64,000 nucleotides of DNA, taken from NCBI GenBank assembly GCA_021604765.1, contig BQJP01000009.1:1-64000 (forward strand). Direction: 5' to 3'. Made by a program: the position numbers and the translations under genes. Of this stretch, positions 28,803 through 37,868 are shown piece after piece; the first letter of the stretch is position 1; each line of letters starts with the position of its first letter. The stretch comes from Thermodesulfobacteriota bacterium. Lineage in GTDB: Bacteria; Desulfobacterota_D; UBA1144; Nemesobacterales; UBA2774. A model generated the notes under the pieces. That model was not told the origin of the DNA. It saw nothing but the letters and a program-made list of their open reading frames with translations, and did no database searches.

Positions 28803-30056
28803 ATGTTATCAGCCGGGATGCAGCCAAACAAAACTGACCTTCATCCTTTAATGCCTCTTTATCTTGTTATATTAGTAGCATTTGCTGGCTATGGGCTCAT
28901 GGTCTCCATTTTTATTCCCATGCTTATGCATGACACCGGGTTTTTTGATAAATCTGTGCCCACTTCAACAAGGGCTATATATGGAGGAATACTTTTGGCT
29001 TTATATCCTCTCGGGCAATTTATTGGAGCTCCTGTTATTGGCTCGCTAGCTGATAAATTTGGTAGAAAGAGAGTTCTAATGATTTCTCTTGTTTTTACTA
29101 TTTTCTTCTATGTAATTATCGCGTATTCAATTGATATAAGATTTCTTTGGCTTTTAATGGGGACATGTTTTTTAGCGGGGCTTACAGAATCTAATGTTGC
29201 GATCTGTCAGAGTGCAATTGCTGATGTAAGTACTGAGGACGACAGAGGGCGACTATTTTCATACCTATATACTGCTATGAGTCTCGGATATTTTGTAGGT
29301 CCTCTAGCAGGTGGGCAGCTGGCTGTGCATTTTAAACTCTCTTCACCCTTTTGGATAACAGCTGTATTTTTAGTGTTTGTATACTTATGGGTATTGATCA
29401 GTTTTAAAGACTCTTATGTTCCTGATATAAATAAGAAGATAAGTTATTTTAAAACTTTTACGAATCTTTCCTCGGTATTTACGGATATTCCGATTAGAAG
29501 GGTCTATCTGATTAATTTTCTTATATATTTTGGAGTGTTTGGACTTGCAAGAGTAATACAGATTTATTTAGTTGATGAGTGGAATTTTAGTATAGACAAA
29601 GTAACTCTCTACATTGCGGCACTTTCGGGAATTTGTGCTATATCAAATTTGTTCTTTTTTGCTCCATTATCCAAACGCTTTAGTCTTAGGGCAATTACAA
29701 TTTGGACATCAATTATAGGTGGGATAATGATATTGATTATTGTTATTCCTAAATCAGAATACTCCATTTGGTTTACATCTATACCTGCGTTCTTTATCTT
29801 GGTTTGGGCTATCTCCGCATGTGGCGCTTATATCTCTACTCTAGTAGATCAAGAACGCCAGGGAAGAGTTTTAGGTAATAATTTGGCATTACAAGTCGGT
29901 GCCGAATCTATAGGAGCCGCAATCGGTGGGTTCTTAGCAGCTATGTTCGTTCCTCTACCTATCCTCGTTTATGGTGTAGTCACAATATTGGGGGGTCTAC
30001 TTCTTATAACGTACAAAAAGCATAAAGAACCTGAATCTATACCTGACGGAGACTAA
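28803..30056 (+). CDS. MFS transporter, tandem copy 1
   Basis: 417 residues and about 12 membrane segments. The MFS loop 2-3 signature is GSLADKFGRKRVL, and the SxxxxGYFVGPLAGG segment of TM5 is typical of the DHA1 (drug:H+ antiporter, TetA-like) branch. The substrate is unknown. It has a close paralogue directly downstream. AAGGAGG precedes ATG 28803. It is divergent from rph. Confidence 0.9.
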   Translation: MLSAGMQPNKTDLHPLMPLYLVILVAFAGYGLMVSIFIPMLMHDTGFFDKSVPTSTRAIYGGILLALYPLGQFIGAPVIGSLADKFGRKRVLMISLVFTIFFYVIIAYSIDIRFLWLLMGTCFLAGLTESNVAICQSAIADVSTEDDRGRLFSYLYTAMSLGYFVGPLAGGQLAVHFKLSSPFWITAVFLVFVYLWVLISFKDSYVPDINKKISYFKTFTNLSSVFTDIPIRRVYLINFLIYFGVFGLARVIQIYLVDEWNFSIDKVTLYIAALSGICAISNLFFFAPLSKRFSLRAITIWTSIIGGIMILIIVIPKSEYSIWFTSIPAFFILVWAISACGAYISTLVDQERQGRVLGNNLALQVGAESIGAAIGGFLAAMFVPLPILVYGVVTILGGLLLITYKKHKEPESIPDGD

Positions 30057-30060
30057 TTTA

Positions 30061-31305
30061 TTGCTGACGGCTGGAACTACACCCAACAAAACTGATATAC
30101 ACCCCATACTTCCTCTTTATATGGTTATATCTACAGCATTTGCAGGATATGGGCTAATGGTTGCCCTATTCATTCCTATGCTCATACATGATACTGGGTT
30201 TTTCGATAGTTCTGTATCTAGTTCAACAAGAGCCATTTATGGCGGAATACTTCTTGCTCTTTATCCTCTAGGTCAATTCTTAGGTGCCCCGGTTATCGGT
30301 TCCTTGGCTGATAAATTTGGAAGGAAACGTGTACTCAATATATCGCTTGTCTTTACAGTATTTTTCTACATTGTGATTGCTTATGCTCTTGATATAAGGC
30401 TCCTATGGTTACTTATGGGAGCATGTTTTTTTGCTGGATTAACTGAATCAAATGTCGCAATTTGTCAGAGCTCAATTGCTGATATTAGCACTGAAGAAGA
30501 TCGGGGTCGTTTATTTTCCTATCTATATTCTTTTATGAGCCTTGGTTATTTTATTGGGCCTTTGGCTGGTGGGCAGATCGCTGTGCATTATGGACTTTCA
30601 ACTCCCTTTTGGATTGTCGTTGCCATGTTAGTACTTGTTTATATATGGGTATGGATTAGTTTTCACGATCCTTATGTTCCAAATAAAGATAAAGCAATAA
30701 GCTACTTTAAAACGTTTACTAACTTAGCAACAGTGTTTACAGATCTTCCTATTAGAAGGGTTTATCTGGTTAATTTCCTCATATATTTTGGATTATTTGG
30801 TATTGCAAGGACGATAACTATTTACGTTGTTGATGAATGGAACTTCAGTTTAGATAAAGTAACCCTTTATTATGCTATTGCATCTGCTGCTTGCGGCATA
30901 TCGAATTTGTTCTTTTTTGCTCCCCTAGCTAAACGTTTTAGTCTAAGGTCAATTGCTATATGGTCCGGACTTGTAGGTGGGATTATGTTGATTATTGTGG
31001 TAATTCCTCAGGCTGAATACACAATATGGTTTACTTCCATACCTGCATTTTTTGTTCTGATGTGGGCTATCTCAGCATGTGGTGCGTATATTTCAACCTT
31101 AGTAAGCCCTGAGCGTCAGGGAAGAGTTTTAGGAAACAACTTGGCCCTTCAAGTAGGCGCCGAGTCCATCGGTGCAGCATTGGGCGGATTTCTAGCTGCT
31201 ATTTTTGTGCCTTTATCTGTAGTTACTTACGGTATAGCAATAATATTAGGCTCGCTTATACTAATTACCTACAAACCTGATAAAGAATCTAAAGTGACTG
31301 GGTAA
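30061..31305 (+). CDS. MFS transporter, tandem copy 2
   Basis: 414 residues, strongly similar to the upstream gene along its whole length (same GSLADKFGRKRVL loop, same NKTDIHP N-terminus, same ISACGAYISTLV). The start is TTG 30061, fixed by alignment of LTAGTTPNKTD with LSAGMQPNKTD. Its GGAG ribosome site (30048-30051) lies inside the last codons of copy 1, and the gap is only four bases, so translation is probably coupled. The pair may act on related substrates, or as a heterodimer-like unit; both are inference. Confidence 0.9.
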   Translation: MLTAGTTPNKTDIHPILPLYMVISTAFAGYGLMVALFIPMLIHDTGFFDSSVSSSTRAIYGGILLALYPLGQFLGAPVIGSLADKFGRKRVLNISLVFTVFFYIVIAYALDIRLLWLLMGACFFAGLTESNVAICQSSIADISTEEDRGRLFSYLYSFMSLGYFIGPLAGGQIAVHYGLSTPFWIVVAMLVLVYIWVWISFHDPYVPNKDKAISYFKTFTNLATVFTDLPIRRVYLVNFLIYFGLFGIARTITIYVVDEWNFSLDKVTLYYAIASAACGISNLFFFAPLAKRFSLRSIAIWSGLVGGIMLIIVVIPQAEYTIWFTSIPAFFVLMWAISACGAYISTLVSPERQGRVLGNNLALQVGAESIGAALGGFLAAIFVPLSVVTYGIAIILGSLILITYKPDKESKVTG

Positions 31306-31381
31306 CCACTAAATATAAGCATTTAATCCTTCGATAAAAACTCTTAATTGTTTATAATTGACATACGGAGGAATTCCTCAA

Positions 31382-31756
31382 ATGAAAAAAAACTTATTCT
31401 TATTAATAATCTTAACTGCTCCTGCTTTTTTGCTCTCAAGCTGTTTTACTATTTCTGATCAACAAGGTGTCGATAACCTCTGGAGAGTAGATGCTAACGT
31501 AGAGGGAATAGAAGAAGGTAAGACGACACAAAACGACATAATACAGCTTTTCGGACCACCCTCTCAAATTATAGATATGGATAAGGGGGCCATTTTCTAT
31601 TATTTATTACAGGATAAAAAAGGTAGCGGTGTTTTTCTTTTGCTTTTTAATTATAAAAAAGAAAGAGTTAGCTATGACAGGGCTATTTTTTTCTTTGATA
31701 ACGAGGGAATACTAACAGACTATGGATTTAGCATCGAAAATGTGGAAAGGAAATAG
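31382..31756 (+). CDS. SmpA/BamE-like small lipoprotein 1
   Basis: 124 residues from ATG 31382. The lipobox is LLSSC (Cys near residue 21). The segment VEGIEEGKTTQNDIIQLFGPPSQI matches the SmpA/OmlA fold (helix-helix-strand with the GxP turn) used in BamE and many small outer-membrane lipoproteins. GGAGG at 31367-31371 supports this start over the upstream frame extension. The gene overlaps the next, also lipoprotein-like, by 17 bases. Confidence 0.75.
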   Translation: MKKNLFLLIILTAPAFLLSSCFTISDQQGVDNLWRVDANVEGIEEGKTTQNDIIQLFGPPSQIIDMDKGAIFYYLLQDKKGSGVFLLLFNYKKERVSYDRAIFFFDNEGILTDYGFSIENVERK

Positions 31757-32345
31757 ATTATATCCAACTTTATTTCTGTTTATCTTGGTCTTTACTTCGT
31801 GCACTGTAATATCTAAAGATATAGATAGAAATGTAACAGTTAAAAACACAAGTTTTGAGCTTTCAAAAACCCATTTTAGTGAAGTAATAGAACAGGTTGG
31901 TCCGCCCTCTAAACTTAGTAAATATAATAATGGTTTAGTCTTTCTTTATGAGTCTATAAATATAAAAGAAAACCAGATTGGATTAAGCGCAGACTATAAT
32001 ATTTTGAAGTGGCTTAAGTTTTCGTATGCAAAAGGAGTTGCTGAAAGGCAAGTCCTACTTCTCATATTTGATAATAAAGGATTTTTAATAAGCCAGAATT
32101 ATAAAGAATTTGAAGAGAACTTAGGCAGTGGTCAGGCCATAGATTATTTGTTCAGTATTGAAAGCCTAGTTGATGCTTCAAAACTAGAGGAAGATCCCAG
32201 TTCTCTTACATGGGGCTCAAGTTTACTAAAACCTCTGCCGGAAGCCTTGAACTCTCCACATAATTTAGGAACTGGTGAATCAGGAGTTGAACAGCTTGGT
32301 GCTCCAAATACTGTTGGTCAGCATTCTCTGGAATTAGAGCAATAA
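31740..32345 (+). CDS. SmpA/BamE-like lipoprotein 2
   Basis: 201 residues from ATG 31740 (MWKGNRLYPTLFLF). The lipobox is LVFTSC. The motif LSKTHFSEVIEQVGPPSKL repeats the GPPS turn of its upstream neighbour, so the two look like diverged tandem copies. The last about 60 residues are Ser/Leu/Gly/Glu-rich and probably disordered. It overlaps the previous gene by 17 bases, so translation is likely coupled. An outer-membrane-associated role is plausible but unproven. Confidence 0.65.
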   Translation: MWKGNRLYPTLFLFILVFTSCTVISKDIDRNVTVKNTSFELSKTHFSEVIEQVGPPSKLSKYNNGLVFLYESINIKENQIGLSADYNILKWLKFSYAKGVAERQVLLLIFDNKGFLISQNYKEFEENLGSGQAIDYLFSIESLVDASKLEEDPSSLTWGSSLLKPLPEALNSPHNLGTGESGVEQLGAPNTVGQHSLELEQ

Positions 32346-32487
32346 TTTTTTGAATTCCGTCTCCATATTTAAATCGAAAATCTGTATCCTTTCATATTTA
32401 TATCAGAATAGTTAAAAGCTGAAGCTTTAGCTATGCTATAGCATCTAATTCTATTATGTTATTGGTGAAGTTGGTGGAATCATAAAT

Positions 32488-33285
32488 ATGGATTCTAAAA
32501 TAGTTCTTATTACAGGCGCATCTTCAGGTTTTGGTTTCGAAACCGCTAATTATCTTTCCGACCTGGGCTATAAAGTCTATGGCACTAGTAGAACCAAGCC
32601 TAAAAACTCTATTAGTTTCACCCACAAGACTCTTGATATTACTTCAGAACATTCAGTTGATACCTGTATAGAGAGTATTATTAGTAAAGAAGGCAAGATT
32701 GATGTTCTTATCAATAATGCCGGTTTTATATTGTCAGGGTCTGTTGAAGAGACTGAAATTGCTGAAGCGAAATCTGTTATGGAAACTAACTTCTTCGGAG
32801 CAGTCAGAATGGTTAATGCTGTTTTGCCAATTATGAGAGAGCAAAAAAGTGGCCGGATTATTAATATTAGTTCTTCTGCTGGAGTTTTAGCAATACCAAA
32901 CCTAGGATTTTATTCTGCAAGCAAATTTGCACTTGAAGGTTATAGCGAAACTCTTAGATTAGAAGCATCTAGGTTTAATATTCAAGTTTCGCTTGTAGAG
33001 CCTGCTATCTTTAAGACTAACATTGGAAGATCAAAACTCATGGTAAAGAATAAAATAAAAGAATATGACTCTATGAGAAGATCTGTGAAAATGGCTTTGA
33101 AAAGAGGTTACGATAACGGTGGCGATCCTAAGAGAATAGCAAAACTCATGGCTAATATATTAAAAGAAAAACAACCCAAGCTTAGATATAGAATTGGTCC
33201 GAACTCTCTCTTGGTGAGCTTGTTAAAAAAATTCATGCCGGATGAAATTAATAGCTGGGCTATGAAGAAATATTTTAACTTTTAG
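32488..33285 (+). CDS. SDR family NAD(P)-dependent oxidoreductase
   Basis: 265 residues, classical SDR. Cofactor motif TGASSGFGFETA at residues 8-19, NNAG at about 78-81, catalytic Ser in INISSSAG, and the intact YSASK active site. The C-terminal part (VEPAIFKTNIGRSKL, RYRIGPNSLLVSLLKKFMPDE) resembles the SDR subfamily of oxidoreductases acting on lipids or retinol-like substrates. Substrate unknown. It converges with the LysR gene. Confidence 0.9.
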   Translation: MDSKIVLITGASSGFGFETANYLSDLGYKVYGTSRTKPKNSISFTHKTLDITSEHSVDTCIESIISKEGKIDVLINNAGFILSGSVEETEIAEAKSVMETNFFGAVRMVNAVLPIMREQKSGRIINISSSAGVLAIPNLGFYSASKFALEGYSETLRLEASRFNIQVSLVEPAIFKTNIGRSKLMVKNKIKEYDSMRRSVKMALKRGYDNGGDPKRIAKLMANILKEKQPKLRYRIGPNSLLVSLLKKFMPDEINSWAMKKYFNF

Positions 33286-33302
33286 TAATCCCAAACATAT
33301 GG

Positions 33303-34184
33303 TCAATATTTGAAGATTTTCTTTAATTCCTTTTGAAAATACTCCAGACAGATTTTAATTTTTTCACTATGTGTGAGCTCTTGTTGAGTAATAAGCCAGA
33401 TTGGGGAACTAAATTTAGGATTAGGTTCACTTAACTCAACCAAAGATTTGTCCATGGTTTTATAAACGCATGGAAGAAGACCAATTCCTAGTCCAGCCTT
33501 TACACTTGCATAGATTATTTCCATTGAATTAGCCTTTAGTGAGATATTTCCCTCTTCAACTTTAGTCATTAACCATTTTGTAGATTTAATGCTGGCTATT
33601 TTTTCACTTCCTACTATAAATAAATTGTCAGAAAAGAATTTAGGAGAGTTAATTCGAGGCCTCCCTTTTATGTACTCTTTGGATGAATATAATGCCCATG
33701 CCCCTTTGCCAACTTTTACTGCATGTTCATGAGGCTCAACTATATCTGTAGAACGTATAGCTAAATCAGCCTCTCTCTTATATATATCGAAGAATTCTTC
33801 TGCGACAGTTATTTCTAATTTTAATCTAGGATAAACTTTGCGAAAATTGCTTAGTAGAGGAGGCAAAACTACATTTGCTATTACATTTGTAGTTGTGATG
33901 TTTATGGTACCAAAAACATCAGACAGGTTTTCTTCAAGCAGCATATCAATCTTGTTGATCTCTTCATCAAGACCTTTGGAGTTTCCTGCAATAGCCTCTC
34001 CCCAAGGAGTTAGAATGTATCCTTGCCCTACTCTTTTTAACAGCTTCTTCCCGGTTTTTCTTTCCAGCCTTAGTATTCTTCTATGAACAGTCGTTTGGTC
34101 TAAATCAAGTTGTCTTGCTGCATAGGACAAATTCAACGTCTTGGAGACTTCTAAGAAAACTTTCAAATCATCCCAGTTATACAT
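33303..34184 (-). CDS. LysR-family transcriptional regulator
   Basis: 293 residues. The N-terminal winged helix-turn-helix is at about 3-60 (DDLKVFLEVSKTLNLSYAARQLDLDQTTVHRRILRLERKTG), followed by a type-2 periplasmic-binding-like effector domain (INITTTNVIANVVLPPLL...). It is closest in feel to the LysR branch with the DQTTVHRRI recognition helix. GGGAG precedes ATG 34184. It is divergent from the exported decarboxylase-like gene across a short region with an 18-bp palindrome, and is likely its regulator. Confidence 0.92.
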   Translation of the reverse strand: MYNWDDLKVFLEVSKTLNLSYAARQLDLDQTTVHRRILRLERKTGKKLLKRVGQGYILTPWGEAIAGNSKGLDEEINKIDMLLEENLSDVFGTINITTTNVIANVVLPPLLSNFRKVYPRLKLEITVAEEFFDIYKREADLAIRSTDIVEPHEHAVKVGKGAWALYSSKEYIKGRPRINSPKFFSDNLFIVGSEKIASIKSTKWLMTKVEEGNISLKANSMEIIYASVKAGLGIGLLPCVYKTMDKSLVELSEPNPKFSSPIWLITQQELTHSEKIKICLEYFQKELKKIFKY

Positions 34185-34212
34185 AATTCTTCTCCCTAAG
34201 TCGAAATTTTAG

Positions 34213-34230
34213 CTCTGCATATATGCAGAG
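34213..34230. promoter_or_regulatory. Perfect 18-bp palindrome, likely LysR operator
   Basis: CTCTGCATATATGCAGAG is its own reverse complement. It lies 29 bases upstream of the LysR start and upstream of the divergent promoter's -35 box, the usual place for the recognition site of a LysR regulator. It contains the T-N11-A pattern. A further half-site TCTGCA follows at 34236-34241. Confidence 0.65.
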
Positions 34231-34251
34231 ATATGTCTGCAAACAAACTGG

Positions 34252-34280
34252 TTGACTGGCAATAATGCAGGGCATATTAT
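34252..34280 (+). promoter_or_regulatory. Sigma70-type promoter of the 34352 gene
   Basis: TTGACT at 34252-34257, a spacer of exactly 17, and TATTAT at 34275-34280. This would give a leader of about 65 bases containing the AAGGAGG ribosome site. The palindromic operator ends 21 bases upstream of the -35 box. Confidence 0.65.
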
Positions 34281-34351
34281 ACTACCTAAAATCTCTAAAT
34301 AAAAGGTTGTTTCTGAATGAATGCTGAAACAACTGAACAAGGAGGAAAGAT

Positions 34352-35131
34352 ATGAAGACATTATTTAAGGTTAAGTCTTTATTGGTGATGTTTTTACTTG
34401 TATTACCATTAAGTAGTTTAAGGGCTGAGGATGATATTCTTCCAGCTCCTCAATTAGTAACTAACGCATGGATGTATATAGTTGGATATGAGGCTGATCC
34501 TGAAGTTCTTAAGGCGATGCTGCCAGAAGGATTGAAGCCCCACCCTAATAACAGAGTTGTTTTAAATATGTATACAGTCCCTGATGGAACAGAGACTTCA
34601 GGATTTGGAGCTTATACATTGACCTATGTAACAATTGAAGTTCAAGGTCATGATTCTTATACAAAAGATGCTCCTGCAGGCTTTCCTGGCCGATACTTTA
34701 AATATTATTTCAATAGCTCACCGGCAATGAGGAAATTTGCTAAAGCTGCTGGAATACCGGCTACAACTGGCTTTACAACGACTACAGTTAAAGACGGGAA
34801 ACTTACTGCGACATTAGAAGTAGATGGAAAGCCGTTTATCGTTTCAACAGCGGATGTTGGTACTGAGTTTCAGGGAGTAGTGGGAGGTCATTTAAACTAC
34901 TTTGGCTTGCTTGAAACAGGAGATGCTCAGAAAGTTGTTAAATACCCAATTCCTTGGATTGGCTATCCGGTCGTTACTGAAAACCCAACAGTCGCTTTTG
35001 AAATGCCAAAGGATAATCCTCTATACAAACTAAAACCTAAAAAAGTAGACTGGGCTGTTTGGATAAAAGGAAGTTTTGTTTATCCACAATATCAAGTAAT
35101 CCACGAAACCAAAAAGACTGCAAAGAGATAA
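34352..35131 (+). CDS. Exported acetoacetate-decarboxylase-like protein
   Basis: 259 residues. Signal peptide (KSLLVMFLLVLPLSSLRA, cleavage before EDD). The mature part has the ADC-fold pattern: ADPEVLKAMLPEGLKP, VVLNMYTVPDG, FGAYTLTYVTIEVQ, then FAKAAGIPATTGFTTTTVKDGKLTATLEVDGKP. In true ADC the Schiff-base Lys lies in a GxPKK segment. Here the matching place reads GIPATTG, so the Lys seems to be missing and the chemistry, if any, is different. AAGGAGG precedes ATG 34352. It is divergent from, and likely controlled by, the LysR gene. Fold assignment is moderate. Confidence 0.65.
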   Translation: MKTLFKVKSLLVMFLLVLPLSSLRAEDDILPAPQLVTNAWMYIVGYEADPEVLKAMLPEGLKPHPNNRVVLNMYTVPDGTETSGFGAYTLTYVTIEVQGHDSYTKDAPAGFPGRYFKYYFNSSPAMRKFAKAAGIPATTGFTTTTVKDGKLTATLEVDGKPFIVSTADVGTEFQGVVGGHLNYFGLLETGDAQKVVKYPIPWIGYPVVTENPTVAFEMPKDNPLYKLKPKKVDWAVWIKGSFVYPQYQVIHETKKTAKR

Positions 35132-35142
35132 AACAAGCAGTA

Positions 35143-35187
35143 ATGCTGGCTTCTAAATTCTAGGGGCCGGCATATATACATTTTTTT
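35143..35187 (+). terminator. Probable terminator of the 34352 gene
   Basis: ATGCTGGC (35143-35150) pairs, with one G-T, with GCCGGCAT (35166-35173). A run of seven T follows at 35181-35187 after a seven-base gap, so the U tract is offset. It lies just past the 35131 stop and may also limit read-through from the convergent gene. Confidence 0.5.
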
Positions 35188-35569
35188 AGATCGGTGAGCA
35201 TAATTCTACAAGAAAACCATTTAAATCTCTGATATATGCAACAGTTTGGCCCCACGGTTTTTCTTTGGGTTGATGTAACGCTATAGCCCCTGCCCTAACC
35301 GCTCGGTCAAAAGCCACTCTCACATCATCAGTTACAAGAGCTATCTCCATTGTAGATTTTTCTTTATTCTTGGATGATTTCGAAAAACCAACATCATTTG
35401 ATTCTGCTAAAACATGAGATGCAAAAGCTAGCTTGGTATCACCTGTATCGAGTTCTCCATAATCACCACTTTCATGTAAGAAAAGCTCCTTAAATCCAAA
35501 AGCTTCTTCGTAAAATTTTAATGTTTCTTTTACATCCTCGACATAAAGTATTGTATAACCAAGTTTCAT
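35186..35569 (-). CDS. VOC/glyoxalase superfamily protein
   Basis: 127 residues, one VOC unit: LGYTILYVEDVKETLKFYEEAFGF, then GDYGELDTGDTKLAFASH, MEIALVTDDVRVAFDRAVRAGA, and WGQTVAYIRDLNGFLVELCSP. The final Glu of VEL is the usual metal ligand; metal residues are partly kept. It could be a glyoxalase, dioxygenase or resistance-type protein. It is three bases from the MaoC-like gene and is co-transcribed with it. Confidence 0.85.
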   Translation of the reverse strand: MKLGYTILYVEDVKETLKFYEEAFGFKELFLHESGDYGELDTGDTKLAFASHVLAESNDVGFSKSSKNKEKSTMEIALVTDDVRVAFDRAVRAGAIALHQPKEKPWGQTVAYIRDLNGFLVELCSPI

Positions 35570-35572
35570 TAG

Positions 35573-36010
35573 TTACTCCTTAAGAATTAAACAGGTACCA
35601 GTGCCCAAAAATAGCTCTTCATTTTTATGATAAATTCCCCCTTCACAAGTCACGATATAACCTTTTAATTTTGCTTTAGGTATTACGTTTGTTGTTACCC
35701 ATCTGATTTGTAATTCCATATTTGGTTTGATGGGAGCTTTGAATTGTCCTTGGATTTCCATCCCAAGTCCTATATATCCTGGAGCTAGATTCGTGGCAAT
35801 TGTTCCCATAAAAAGAGCGCTGCTTTGTGGTCCGCTTGCAATTATCCCATTAAACCTACTGGATTTTGCAATTTTTTTATCGTGGTGAAGTGGGTTCATA
35901 TCCCCAGAGAGTTTAGCAAAAGTGGAGATTTCTTCTTCATTTAGTCGGATAGTTTTCTCGAATGAAAAACCAACCTTAACAGGTGACTCAAAATCAACTT
36001 TATTGCTCAT
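35573..36010 (-). CDS. MaoC-like acyl dehydratase (hotdog fold)
   Basis: 145 residues. The hydratase motif SGDMNPLHHD has the catalytic Asp and His (D-x4-H), and the hotdog helix is FNGIIASGPQSSALFMGTIATN. Such enzymes hydrate enoyl-CoA (R-specific) or act on related acyl thioesters. It forms a pair with the VOC gene. GTG/ATG starts near 36010; the ATG at 36010 is used. Confidence 0.88.
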   Translation of the reverse strand: MSNKVDFESPVKVGFSFEKTIRLNEEEISTFAKLSGDMNPLHHDKKIAKSSRFNGIIASGPQSSALFMGTIATNLAPGYIGLGMEIQGQFKAPIKPNMELQIRWVTTNVIPKAKLKGYIVTCEGGIYHKNEELFLGTGTCLILKE

Positions 36011-36079
36011 AATGTAAATATACTCAAATCTAAGTTTATAAAAAATGAGGTTATAGATTTAGAAGTTGTTCTAAGGGTC

Positions 36080-37279
36080 TTATTCTGTTCTGTTATCTAT
36101 TCTGGGACCAAGGAGCATGGGGAGATAAACAACTGAGAATATAAGAAAGGATACAATCCACAGAAGCTGCGAAGCAGCAATCCAAAGCCAATAATTGCTA
36201 ATATCTATTAGCGGAAAGAACACTCTTACAATAGCCCCAGCAAATAAAATACTAAATATCCAAAATAGTATCTTAGGCGGATCAAATACGTTTCTTCCGG
36301 TATGCCCCAGAACTACTCTAGACATAAAGCCTATTGTCATAATTCCTATTCCTCCGTAGGTAAAGCTGTGAAGCGATAGGAAATCTGAAATATTAAAGTA
36401 CAGAGAGAAGAATTTGAGAGCGAACCCTATCACAATCCACGAATATCCGACGAAAAGGACCCAGAGAAGCGGTTTGCTCCATATCTTATTTGAATACCAT
36501 CCGTATAGTCTGATCGAATAAATTATGACGAGTATGCCTGAGATTAGGGATACGGCTTTAGGCTCCGTAAAGAATAGCTCCAATATGAAAAACGCTACAA
36601 AGAACACCATGCTCAGGATATCTATCACGCGCCAGTTCCTGGGATCAAATTTAAATCCTATCCCGTTTCTGATAAATATTGGAATCATTCTCCGCCCCAT
36701 TAAAAGGATTATCGATATAATGAGGTACAGGGCCGAGTACACCCCTAGGTATTGTCCGTTTGATACGAGATCGAACAGGCCGAGATAAAAAACAATATTT
36801 GCTATCGCTATAATCGCTATGTGCGCGACCAGTCCTACCTTGTCCCATGCTTTGGCGTTTATTATTGGATACGCAACTCTTATGGTAAGAACGATCATAA
36901 ATAAACAATCAAAGACCGCACTGATTTCATAAGGGATGTTAGTGATTAAGGTAAGAGATATTAATACTCTAGCAAGAACCCAGAGAATTGCCAATGAAAC
37001 GAGTATTGATCTCTTGTCTATGTTCTTGCCTAACCAGTACTTCTCGACTGTTAGCAAAAAGCCTGCTATAACAGCTATCGTATAGCCGAATAACATCTCG
37101 TGGGCGTGCCACATTGTGAGAGACATGTTCTCGAAATTAAGTGGAAGCTGAAAGGTATAAAAAAGTGTCCAGATTGTCATATAAAACAGCGATGATATTG
37201 CAGCCAATATAAAAAAGGGTCTAAATGGTATTTCAAATACCGAGAATTGCTGGTCGCTGTTTTTATTGATACTTTCCAT
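36080..37279 (-). CDS. NnrS family membrane protein
   Basis: 399 residues with about 12 membrane segments. Characteristic NnrS blocks are FRPFFILAAISSLFYMTIW, MWHAHEMLFGYTIAVIAGFLLT, GRRMIPIFIRNG and LHSFTYGGIGIMTIGFMSRVVLGHTGR. The His residues in WHAHE and LHSFT bind haem/copper in the one studied case. NnrS counters the effects of nitric oxide or nitrosylated metabolites. No nitrite or NO reductase gene is nearby. The middle of the gene (about 36500-36900) is somewhat more GC-rich than its surroundings. Confidence 0.92.
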   Translation of the reverse strand: MESINKNSDQQFSVFEIPFRPFFILAAISSLFYMTIWTLFYTFQLPLNFENMSLTMWHAHEMLFGYTIAVIAGFLLTVEKYWLGKNIDKRSILVSLAILWVLARVLISLTLITNIPYEISAVFDCLFMIVLTIRVAYPIINAKAWDKVGLVAHIAIIAIANIVFYLGLFDLVSNGQYLGVYSALYLIISIILLMGRRMIPIFIRNGIGFKFDPRNWRVIDILSMVFFVAFFILELFFTEPKAVSLISGILVIIYSIRLYGWYSNKIWSKPLLWVLFVGYSWIVIGFALKFFSLYFNISDFLSLHSFTYGGIGIMTIGFMSRVVLGHTGRNVFDPPKILFWIFSILFAGAIVRVFFPLIDISNYWLWIAASQLLWIVSFLIFSVVYLPMLLGPRIDNRTE

Positions 37280-37436
37280 CGCTTGTTGATGTATGTAACT
37301 CAGTGGATGGATGCAATAATACTTGCGTATTTAATCTAGTAAAGTTTGAAGGTCCCCTAAGCTGATACTAAGGAATCTTCGGTGGTCATAAAACTTTATA
37401 TAAAGTGATTTTGGTTATATGATATGAAAGGATGAC

Positions 37437-37791
<355 letters not shown>

Positions 37792-37868
37792 ATGTCAAAG
37801 AACTGTAATCATAATAAATCAATTATGATCAAGAGTGAAAGGTTCACTCCAATATTAATAGTACACTA

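Noticed and set aside
36500-36900. Horizontally acquired segment inside nnrS
   Set aside because: The GC rise is modest, the reading frame and family motifs run through it without break, and no junction is visible.
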